Shown piece by piece: positions 17,662 to 27,100 of a DNA stretch of 64,000 bases. This stretch comes from Trichodesmium erythraeum GBRTRLIN201 (GTDB lineage Bacteria; Cyanobacteriota; Cyanobacteriia; Cyanobacteriales; Microcoleaceae): contig JAGGDU010000175.1 of assembly GCA_018457135.1 (NCBI GenBank), positions 1 to 64,000 of the forward strand, in the 5' to 3' direction. The translations under genes and the position numbers were made by a program. Under the pieces are notes generated by a model that was not told where the DNA came from, made no database searches, and worked only from the letters and a program-made list of their open reading frames with translations. Numbering within the stretch: the stretch's first letter is position 1; each line of letters begins with the position of its first letter.

Positions 17662-19899
17662 ATGCTTCCCAAAAATACTTTCGGCAATATGGAATCTTGG
17701 CAAGAAGAAGCTGATGCTTGTTTCAGAAATGGAAATTATGCAAAAGCAGCAAATTTTTATAAGCAAGCAATAAACGCTGATCCTGAATGCAAATCATACT
17801 ACTGGCAGTTAGGTTTAATTTTACTATTGCAAGGAAAAGAACAGGAGGCACAGACAACCTGGTTATTAGGTATGGTGGATGGAGACACAGAAGAGATTGA
17901 GCTGTGGACAGAAAAATTAGTACAGGTATTGGTAACAGAAGCAAATAGACAAGCAACAGCAGAAAATTATTCTGTTTCTTGGCTCATCAGACAACACACT
18001 CGGGAAATTAACCCCACTGATATTCATAATTTATTGCATTTAATTTATTTGTCTATTACTATTGAAAACTATACAGCAGATAAATTGACTGAATATCAAG
18101 TTATTAAACAACTAGAAAATAGCAGGGCTCAAGAACTTGATCAAACTTTCTTGCTATATCTATTAAGAGATCTGATGGAATACGACCCCATCAACTTATC
18201 ATCTATAGAATTTGCCTCAGTTGTTGCAGAAAAAATAGAGGATAAACCTGCGCTTGTTAGTTGTTTAATACCACCCATATATCAGATTGCTTACTCCTTT
18301 GCAGAAGTAGGAGTCGCCAGAAAATATACAGAAATATTGTTGAATTTTGTGCCAGAGAATAAGGAAGTCTTGAGAACTATGGCGCAATTTAGCACAGACT
18401 TAAAAGAGTATGATCTAGGTATTGAGTATGCCCAAAAGAGTTCTGCTTTATCAAAAAAAACCTTTGAAAAAGTTATAGATTATTATTTAGTTTGTCGTTC
18501 TTTAATAGCGTCAAAAGGATGTGACAAAGAAGTTCAAGAAGCTGTTGAAAAAGAAGAAAAGCTATTACAATCTCTGATTACAGAATCTCCCCAAGAACTT
18601 GCCGGAGCAGCGATACGTTTGTATAGTTCTGTTTTTTTCTTCCCCTATGCCAGAGATTGCCCAGAAAAAAACATGAAAATCCGCACTCAGGTAGCAGAGC
18701 TATGTCAACTGAATTTAGCAAAAGCTTGTTCTGAAAAAATCAATAAATATCATCAGAAGTTATTCTCACAAAAACAAATACATCCGACAAAAAAAACTCT
18801 AAAAATCGGGTATTTATCCCATTGTTTAAGAAAACATTCTGTAGGATGGATTGCCCGATGGCTATTTAAATATCACAATCGAGAAAAATATGAAATTTAT
18901 GCCTATTTACAGGGGGCAGAAAATCGCAATGATTCTCTACAACAGTGGTATATTAATCAAGCTACAAAAGCTCATGTTTACGGTATTGTCAGTACAGAAA
19001 TGGCAGAAGATATTTATGAAGACGAAATAGATATTTTAATTGATTTAGATAGTACAACATTAACTAATAGTTGTTCAATTATGGCAATGAAGGCAGCACC
19101 AATTCAAGTAACATGGCTAGGTTGGGATGCTTCAGGAATACCAACTGTTGATTATTTTATCGCCGATCCTTATGTTTTGCCAGAAAATGCTCAAGACTAT
19201 TACCCCCATAAAATTTGGCGTCTACCTCAAACTTATTTAGCTGTAAATGGTTTTGAGGTAGACGTACCTAGCATCAAACGAGAAGATTTAGGTATTCCCA
19301 GTGATGCAGTAGTTTATTTTACTGCTCAGAGAGGTCATAAATATAATCCCGATACTGTCAGACTGCAAATGAAAATCCTCAAGGAAGTTCCCCAGAGTTA
19401 CTTCTTATTTAAAAATTTAGGTGACTCAGACACTTTATCTGAATTATTGATCGATATTGCTGAGTCAGAAGGTATTAGTAGCGATCGTCTTATACCGATA
19501 GAAGAGGTCAGTCTAGAACAAACTCACCGAGCTAATTTAGGTATTGCAGATATTGTTTTAGATACTTATCCCTACAATGGTGCTACCACCACTCTAGAAA
19601 CTCTCTGGATGTGCATCCCTATGGTAACAAGGGTTGGTCAACAGTTTGCCGCACGCAATAGTTATACAATGATGATGAATACTGGCATCACTGAAGGTAT
19701 TGCTTGGAGTGATGAAGAATATGTGGAATGGGGTATTAGGTTAGGGAAAGATGAAAAGTTGCGGCAGGAGATATCCTGGAAGTTGAGAAAGTCGAGGCAA
19801 ACTGCCCCGTTGTGGAATGCTAAAAAGTTTACCCTGGAGATGGAGAAGGCTTATGAGGAAATGTGGCAGAGGTATGTTGAGGGGAAAAATAATTCATAG
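17662..19899 (+). CDS. TPR protein with SPINDLY-type O-GlcNAc transferase domain
   Basis: The protein is about 745 residues. The N-terminal third has TPR helices (ADACFRNGNYAKAANFYKQAI, then YYWQLGLILLLQGKEQEAQTTW). From about residue 375 onward it matches the SPINDLY/OGT-like glycosyltransferase family: KIGYLSHCLRKHSVGWIARWL, IDILIDLDSTTLTNS, PIQVTWLGWDASGIPTVDYFIADPYVLP, RGHKYNPDTVRL and DTYPYNGATTTLETLWMCIPMVT, which is the UDP-sugar binding region. Such enzymes put sugar on serine or threonine of cytoplasmic or secreted proteins. It follows the pilin gene, so the pilin is a candidate acceptor (inference). ATG at 17662 is chosen; ATG at 17689 (MESWQEEA) is equally good, and neither has a clear Shine-Dalgarno sequence. 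Confidence 0.88.
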   Translation: MLPKNTFGNMESWQEEADACFRNGNYAKAANFYKQAINADPECKSYYWQLGLILLLQGKEQEAQTTWLLGMVDGDTEEIELWTEKLVQVLVTEANRQATAENYSVSWLIRQHTREINPTDIHNLLHLIYLSITIENYTADKLTEYQVIKQLENSRAQELDQTFLLYLLRDLMEYDPINLSSIEFASVVAEKIEDKPALVSCLIPPIYQIAYSFAEVGVARKYTEILLNFVPENKEVLRTMAQFSTDLKEYDLGIEYAQKSSALSKKTFEKVIDYYLVCRSLIASKGCDKEVQEAVEKEEKLLQSLITESPQELAGAAIRLYSSVFFFPYARDCPEKNMKIRTQVAELCQLNLAKACSEKINKYHQKLFSQKQIHPTKKTLKIGYLSHCLRKHSVGWIARWLFKYHNREKYEIYAYLQGAENRNDSLQQWYINQATKAHVYGIVSTEMAEDIYEDEIDILIDLDSTTLTNSCSIMAMKAAPIQVTWLGWDASGIPTVDYFIADPYVLPENAQDYYPHKIWRLPQTYLAVNGFEVDVPSIKREDLGIPSDAVVYFTAQRGHKYNPDTVRLQMKILKEVPQSYFLFKNLGDSDTLSELLIDIAESEGISSDRLIPIEEVSLEQTHRANLGIADIVLDTYPYNGATTTLETLWMCIPMVTRVGQQFAARNSYTMMMNTGITEGIAWSDEEYVEWGIRLGKDEKLRQEISWKLRKSRQTAPLWNAKKFTLEMEKAYEEMWQRYVEGKNNS

Positions 19900-21114
19900 T
19901 GTCTCAATAGTCATGAATAGTGAGAGTTTTCCTCTGAAATTTTTACTCAAGACAAACGAATGATCTAATATTATAGATTATGATCATTAGTAATTATTCA
20001 TCTATTTAGTTTTAGTAGGTTTGGTGGTTTGTTGGTTTTGTGGTTTGAGGTTTGTTGGAAGAAGGCAAAGATAGAAAATGATTTAAGTCAAAAGTTATTC
20101 AGGTTTAACGAGCTAAAATTAATGAATGTGGTAGTCAGATGTTGTCAATTTGTTGATTTTTAAACTTAACATCTGATAACTGATATGTGACACTTGATGC
20201 TTTTATAGATGCTTTAATACAAGAATTAGTTATATTTTTGCGAGGTCATTAGTTATAGATATTGAGAACTGAAAAAAGCTGTGTTATCAATCTAATTTAA
20301 CTATAATTTCTCAAGAATTAATACCGTTTCAGGGAAGCTAGAAATTCACTCCCACCCTTACCACTTCCAAAAGGGGCAAGTAAGATTTTCAAAATTCAAA
20401 CCTTTGACGTGATCAGTAATTTCAGAAAATTATTTCAGAGCTTTAGTTTCCAATTATTTCTGACATCTTCAAAGTCAATTAGTCAAAGAAAGGTTTGGTG
20501 TGTTTACAAGAACAAGCTTAGATCAAGTCTTATTAGTGAGTGATAATAAAAATGCTTTTCCTTAGACAAAAATTGCTCCTAACTCCCTGATTTTTTTTCT
20601 ACAACACGATGGGTATTTAAAGGGGCATGATATAAGCGATCGCTACAGTTAAAATTCAGGAGCGACGACTAACTATTGAACTCAGATAATTACAGGAAAA
20701 ATAAGTGGTGAAAACAGTTTAATTGAATGACTATGGAGTATGAGATCATGGTTGTATTGTGCTGGCAGAAAATAACAAAAAAACTCTCGCTAGCCAGACA
20801 GTCTCTAGATATTTGTTTTCAAATAAATTGGTTACAGTATTTGATGGCAAGTACTAAAACAGAAAACTGAGATGTTTTTTTTACAACTATTGAACAATTA
20901 ATTTATTATCAAATAAAACCACAGCATATAGATATACTAAAAGACGTTCCTCTTCCATAAACCTTGCTTGTTATAACACTCTAAAGCAGGCATACTTGAT
21001 GTGATTAAAAACTAGGTTAATTAATGAAATTTCGTGAGATAAAAAAATAATAATTAGGGTAAAGCACCTGGTTTATTATCTCGACAGGTAAGTTTTCACT
21101 ATGTTTTTTGTTTA
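19900..21114. other. 1.2-kb gene desert
   Basis: No supportable coding frame, RNA gene or complete mobile element was found. The sequence is AT-rich, with one HIP1 site near 20637. Neither strand yields a protein-like frame of useful length. It is the start of a 3.3-kb stretch without an intact gene. Confidence 0.4.
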
Positions 21115-21312
21115 TTAGTCTCTAGTATCTCGTGATGTGCCTGCTGTCACGTCTTCTTGCTCTAGTTTGTGAGCAGCAAGTTGTATAGGGCTTTGCCCCG
21201 CAGATTTTAGTTGTGGTATATGTGTGAAGTTACTAGTAGTTTCTGGAATTGCGTTCAGTCCTATAAGAACAGGACTGATAAAAATACTTGTTGATAATAT
21301 ATATTGATACAT
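21115..21312 (-). CDS. Possible small exported peptide (doubtful)
   Basis: A 65-codon frame begins with a hydrophobic stretch like a signal sequence (about residues 4-20, ILSTSIFISPVLIGL) and continues polar, ending QEDVTAGTSRDTRD. I recognise no family. It lies alone in a decayed region, and its start has no good ribosome-binding site. It may be a real short secreted peptide or a chance frame; I lean slightly to chance. Confidence 0.2.
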   Translation of the reverse strand: MYQYILSTSIFISPVLIGLNAIPETTSNFTHIPQLKSAGQSPIQLAAHKLEQEDVTAGTSRDTRD

Positions 21313-22034
21313 TGATTTAGAGATTGGTAAATAGGCTATCTATTTTCTTCATACTCAACCTCTATGGAATATCCGGAAATTTATAGTGAGAGTTTCTATC
21401 AATATCAATAGGGGGAAATTTTAGAAGATCATTTTCTATATACGGTTTGCTGAAAAAGTATTTTTATACTAAGGATTAAAAAAGAATGTTACAAATAGTT
21501 TTAAAATATATACATATGTGAAATAATTACTTCAAATTACGGAGAGTATCAAAGCTTTGAGTTGTTAAAATCTTGCTGTGGAGTCAGGGGGTTTCTTTGG
21601 GAGGAGTTTTGACTTAGTTAACAATTTACATTATAAAGCAGTATAATATGATAGTTATTTCTGGCAACCCGAAAATCACAGTTATAAACTTAAAATTTAG
21701 GCAAAGATACTATATATAGAGTATGCTAAATAGAGTAATGTAGCTGCCGCCACCATGCTCCGCCAAAGGTTACAAATTTATAGCGATCGCTTTAATAAAA
21801 TTACCATTATTAACACTAGAGTAAAAAATGCTTACAAAATCATTGGAAACCCTGAATTTTATTGTAGTTTTCTTCAATTCTTAGCTCAAATAGTCTGAGA
21901 GTAATTCATGTTTGACTATGTACATAGTTTTTCCTATTTTTACTGCTAACCTTTTGAGAAAATTCCAGACTAACATAGCACAAACTACATGTTTTTTTTG
22001 ATTTGACCAAGACGGAATTGACAAAACTTTATAG

Positions 22035-23005
22035 ATGAAAAAATTGTCGTCTAGAGTTCATCAATACGTTTTCATCCACTTAGCTGAAGCATTTAAGAGG
22101 TTCTTTGCCTTCGGAATGCTTCGCAAACAAGGGTTAGGTAAGTATCCAAGATTTAAGAAAAAAGGTAAGTATGATTCTTGGACCATTGATAATTGCGGAA
22201 AACCAATAGAATTAAACGGATGGAGTCACAAATTACCTTTTATTGGTATTGTCAAAACTTATGAGCCCTGGCACAGGCAACAACAAAAAAAACACTATTA
22301 GTAGACAAAAAGTTGACTGGTATATTAGCTGTAGCTATGAATTTTATGGCAGAACTACATCAAAAAAAACTGATGTAGTTGGTGTATGTTTAGGAGTGAA
22401 AACTTTAGCTACATTAAGTGATGGTGAAGTATTGGAAAGTGTGAAATATGATCGCAGATTTGAAACTAAACTGTCTAGAATGCAAGGCCTCACAATAAAG
22501 AAATAGGTTTTAATAACTGGAAAAAAGCACGGTTGAAGATACCTAAATTGCATGGAAAATTAGCAAACATCCGTAAAGATGCACTTGATAAATTGACAAC
22601 ATACGCAAGTTTTAAAGCACGGCGCTGTTGTCATTGAAGACTTAAAGGTTAGTGGGATGTTTTGCACAGCGACATGAAAAGCTGATCATAAGCTGGCTAA
22701 ACCAATTACAGAGCAAAGATTTTGTGAGCTTCGCAGACAACTAGAATACAAGTGCCAATGGTAGGGCTCGGAGTTAGTAGTAGTTGACAGTTTTTTTTCA
22801 TCATCAAAGACTTATTCAAACTGGGGTCATTTTCAAGATATGCTATTACATCTAAGGGCTTATGACTGCTCAGAGTGTGGTTTATCTATTTTATTGAGAT
22901 TTAAACGCCAGTATAAATTTGAGAGGTACTATTGAGGAATACTCGTTAATGCTTGTGGATGAGTAACTGCCGACAGCTTCAGTGGAAGCAGGAAGTAAAG
23001 ATTAA
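22035..23005 (+). pseudogene. Decayed TnpB (IS605 OrfB) RNA-guided nuclease
   Basis: Pieces of a TnpB protein follow in order with stops and frame breaks between them: KKLSSRVHQYVFIHLAEAF and FRRFG-like FKKKGKYDSWTI near the start; GVCLGVKTLATLSDG (about 22383-22427), the RuvC-I segment; KLHGKLANIRKDALDK (about 22549-22596); and a zinc-ribbon half YDCSECGLSI (about 22861-22890). It closes with TASVEAGSK and a TAA at 23003. At least four disruptions are visible, so it is dead. The catalytic aspartate of RuvC-I also appears changed: the usual GIDLG reads GVCLG. Any guide RNA would lie at the 3' end around 22950-23050; I could not delimit one. Confidence 0.85.
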
Positions 23006-23050
23006 AATATCACTTATTATGATGTTTTATATCAGTTTTATGAAGCAGTA

Positions 23051-23153
23051 ATACCAATTTCCTAAAGTTAGACTACACATAGCTTGATATCTTCGACTTC
23101 AAGCTTGATAGATCACTTTTATAAGTGAAGTTTTAAGTTTATGAAATTGGTAT
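23051..23153. mobile_element. Miniature inverted-repeat element (MITE-like)
   Basis: ATACCAATTTC (23051-23061) and its exact reverse complement GAAATTGGTAT (23143-23153) bound 103 bases with no coding capacity. The same ATACCA core ends the element at 30050-30205. Inner sequences such as CTTGATATC and CAAGCTTGATAG suggest further folding. Confidence 0.55.
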
Positions 23154-23186
23154 AATGTTTCAATAGTTTAAGCTATACAGCAATAT

Positions 23187-23894
23187 CTATGAAAGTTTAA
23201 TTTTTGTAACGGCAATTTTACCAGAAAGGCAAACATCTACATCTGTGCCAGGAGTGCGATCGCGTTCTTCATATTTTCCTGTATAAGAAAAATCTTCTCC
23301 GTCCTTCTGATAAGCTATTGGCAATGGTTGGATAGATGTTTTGCAAAATACTATTTCCGGGTCTGGTGCTTCCGGTTCTAAATAGGGGAAGTTTACATTC
23401 CAAAAAGCTCCTTGCTCAATAGGGCGCTTGAGTAAATTTATTAATACGCTTCTGGCTAAACCAGTTACTCTTTCCCAGTTCACAGGCTTTTTCCCTTGAC
23501 GATATTGAGAAAGGGCAATTCCTGGGATTTTATAAAATGCTGCTTCTCTTACTGCTGCTACTGTTCCAGATACATAAGTATCATAACCCATGTTACCACC
23601 TGAGTTAATACCAGAAAGCACCCATTTGACATTTGTATTAACATGTGTTATTGCAATTCGAGTACAATCTGCTGGGGTACCTGCGATCGCATACCTATCT
23701 TCAGACAAACGTTGCACATTAATTGGTCGGTTAGTAGTAACTTGATGCCCACAACCAGAGAATTGTCCCTGAGGAGCAACAATAATACTTTTGTCGAAAG
23801 ACGGTATAGCCGAATCAGCATTATTGATAGCTTCCCAAAGTGCTTTAATACCCGGAGCATTAATTCCATCGTCATTAGTTAGAATAAATGTCAT
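23187..23894 (-). CDS. surE: 5'/3'-nucleotidase SurE
   Basis: The 235-residue protein is a SurE survival protein: a divalent-metal phosphatase that removes phosphate from nucleoside monophosphates. The metal-binding start TFILTNDDGINAPGI is intact, with the two aspartates. The conserved block VVAPQGQFSGCGHQVT follows at about 40-55, then AIAGTPADCTRIA, and the metal-binding asparagine in SGINSGGNMGYDTYVSGTVAA. I chose ATG at 23894, which places TNDDG at the usual position; the upstream ATG at 23945 would add 17 hydrophobic residues not typical of the family. It lies right of a MITE-like element, downstream of its stop. Confidence 0.93.
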   Translation of the reverse strand: MTFILTNDDGINAPGIKALWEAINNADSAIPSFDKSIIVAPQGQFSGCGHQVTTNRPINVQRLSEDRYAIAGTPADCTRIAITHVNTNVKWVLSGINSGGNMGYDTYVSGTVAAVREAAFYKIPGIALSQYRQGKKPVNWERVTGLARSVLINLLKRPIEQGAFWNVNFPYLEPEAPDPEIVFCKTSIQPLPIAYQKDGEDFSYTGKYEERDRTPGTDVDVCLSGKIAVTKIKLS

Positions 23895-24161
23895 ATTTTT
23901 TAATAACTTTAACTCAGGTAATATGCTTAACAAAAAAAAGGACATATTTCTGTACTATACAATACATCTATATAGGCATAAAAAACAATATTAATGAAGT
24001 AATATTTGTTATCTGAAAACCTGAACTGATAGTAGTTATAAATAATTGTAGAAAAAAAAAGTAACGAGGAAAAAATCAATCTATGTTAAATAAATTATAT
24101 GAAAAATAATATTGTGTTAAACTATCTATAAAATTAAAAAGCAAGAGTAAAAAGTCAATGT

Positions 24162-27100
24162 ATGTCACTACCTGCAGTTTTACACCCCGATATAGTTGAG
24201 TTTCTCCGAAAAGAAATAGGAAGTAATTTGCAAAAGAGAGTATGGGAATGTATTCAAACACTGAAACAGCAAAAATTTAATAGTGGGTTGCGGGTAAAAA
24301 AGCTGAAAGGAATAAACAAAAGAGTATGGGAAGCTAGAATTAATAGTGCTAGTCGCTTAATTTTCACCTACGATAAATCACAAAGGCCAGAAACAGGAAA
24401 AGCGCAAGTTTATCTAGCAATTCAAGATATTTGTGTAGATCATGATGATGTATCCCGACGTGCTAAAGCTAGGAAAAACAGACCTGATGCTGAATGGTTA
24501 GAAACACCAGAATTTGAAGTTATTCTGGAAACGAACAATTTCAAAAACCAGGATAATAATATAGATAAAAATATATTATATTCATCAGTAGAAAAAGCAA
24601 ATATTGAAGCTATGAAAGCTTTAGACTTAGAAACAAACTCAGATTTAACAGATGATGAATTGTTAGGAAATATTCAGTGGCGAGTATTAGAGTCAGAAAC
24701 AGAATGGCAAAAAGCAATTATTGAGCAAAATACAGATTTACCTTTAAAGCTGACTCCAGAAGAATATAAATTAGCTAAATTGTCAGGAAATCTATTATTA
24801 AGTGGTAGTGCAGGCACAGGAAAAACTACAGTAGCATTATATAGAATGATCCAAAAAAGACAGTATAAAAACTTAGGAAGACGTTTATATATTGCTTATA
24901 ATGATTTGCTTGTGAATAATGCTGAAGAACAATTTTATAAAATAGTGACTACCAACTGTCAATTAGAACTAGAATCAAAGAAATCAAACAACCAAGTAAT
25001 TTTTGAGTTTAAAAATATACAGAAGCTATGTTTAGAAATTCTCAAAAAGCATCAAAAAATATATTATTTACAAGATGAGGTAAACTATCAAGTATTTTCA
25101 GAAATGTACAGAGCACATCCTGGAAAAAAACAATATCCAACAAATTTAATATGGGAAGAAATTCGAGGTATAATCAAAGGAAAACAGTTAGCCATAACAG
25201 AAGATATTTTATCTGAGAAAGAATATGAAAAAATAACGAGAAATCGTGTCATTTCAATGTCTAACAAAAATCGCCGAGAGATATACAAAATAGCAGAATG
25301 GTATCAAAAAAAACTTCAAAAAGAAAAACTATATGATGAAATAGATATAGTCAGACAAGTCTTGCAATTGCTAAAAAATAATCCTAGGAAAAAATATGAT
25401 TTAATTGTTTGTGACGAAGTACAAGATTTGACAGAAATACAATTAGAGTTGTTATTTAATTTAGTTGCTCCCAGCGGAAATTTATTTTTTGCAGGAGACT
25501 CTTATCAAATGATTAGTCCCAGTGGTTTTCGTTGGGAAACACTAAAAAATAAATTTTATCCCCACAGACAAGTATATCAACAAACTTTGAAATTTAACTT
25601 TCGCAGTGTAGGAAGCCTAGTGAATTTAGCAAATCAACTACTAAAATTACGTTCTCGATACTTAGCAAAATCTGTAAGTAATTATTCAATAAGTAACAGT
25701 ATTTCTGGTCAATTAGCAAGGCTAATTTCAGCAGATTATCAAACATTAATAGGAATATTAAAAGAAACATCTTTGTATCCTGGTGATGCTATATTAGTCC
25801 GAAAAGAATCAGACAAAGAAAAAATTAGAGCCGACTTAAATTCTAGTTTTGTTTTTACAATTGAAGAAATAAAAGGACTAGAATTCGATACAGTTTTCAT
25901 TGTAGATTTTTTTCAGCCACAAGCAAAACTTTGGAGTAAAGTAATACGAGGTGGGATACTAAAAGAAAAAGAAAAACCACAACTACAACTAGAATTCAAC
26001 TTACTTTATGTAGGAATTACTCGTGCTAGTCGAATTTTAAATATTTGGGAATCAAGGCCTAGTCAGCTTTGGCAAGAACCAGAATTAAGAGGTTTATTTC
26101 AGTCAATAATTCCTGAATTAGTAAGAAGTGATTGTATAGAAACTAGCCCAGAAAGATGGCGTCAGCAAGGAGAATATTATCTTAAGTCTGAGTTTTATCA
26201 ACAAGCAAAAGAATGCTTTAATAAATCTGGAGATGTGATTTTAGAGAAACAAGCTCAAGGTAAGTTTTTAATTCAAAAACAAGCTTATTATGAAGCAGCA
26301 GAAATTTTTGTTGAGTTAACAGAATGGCAAGAAGCAGCACTGTTATTTGAGAAAGTAGGAAAATGGCAAGAAGCAGCAAAATCTTGGGCAAATATAGGAG
26401 AATATAAGAAGCAAAAAATTTGTGAAGCTTCTCAGCTAGAAGCAAACTTCAAATGGTCAGAAGCAGCTCAAAAATGGGAAGAAATTCCAGATTTTAGTAA
26501 TGCTAAACGGTGCTGGATGAAAGTTCCTCAAAAAAAAGCAGAATACCGTGCTATGGAACTTGAAAAAAAGAGGCAATGGTTAAAAGCTGCTATTGAATAT
26601 GACCGAGCAAAAATACCTCAGAAAGCAGCATTTTGTCGAGCTAGAGAATTTGAAAAGAAAAAACAATGGAAAGAAGCTATGACGCAATATCAAATAGCAG
26701 CTATGAGCGAAAAAGTTGAAAAATGTCGCCAGGAAGCAGTAAATGTATTGCACAACCAAGGGTTAATCAAACTACAAAAAAGAGATCATACTGGTGCTAT
26801 TGAAGATTATAATCAAGCTATTTTCTTAGAAAAGAATAATTATTTATTATATCATAACAGAGCTATTGCAATTGCCCAAATGGGAAACTTAAAAGGAGCT
26901 ATAGAAAATTTTAAAAAAGCACTAGAACTAGAACCAAAAGACCTACAAACCTATAATAATTTAGGGGCAGCTTATGTAGAACTAGGAGAATTTAATGAAG
27001 CCATAGAGCTTTTTTCCCAAGCCCTGAAAGTAGATTCTCAAGATTCTCAAATTTATCAAAACTTAGGAGTAGTCCGTTTTAAGGCAGGAGATAAGCAAGG

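Noticed and set aside
23643..23994. Several frames overlapping the surE start region on the plus strand
   Set aside because: They lie opposite the surE coding sequence and have no ribosome-binding site or family resemblance.
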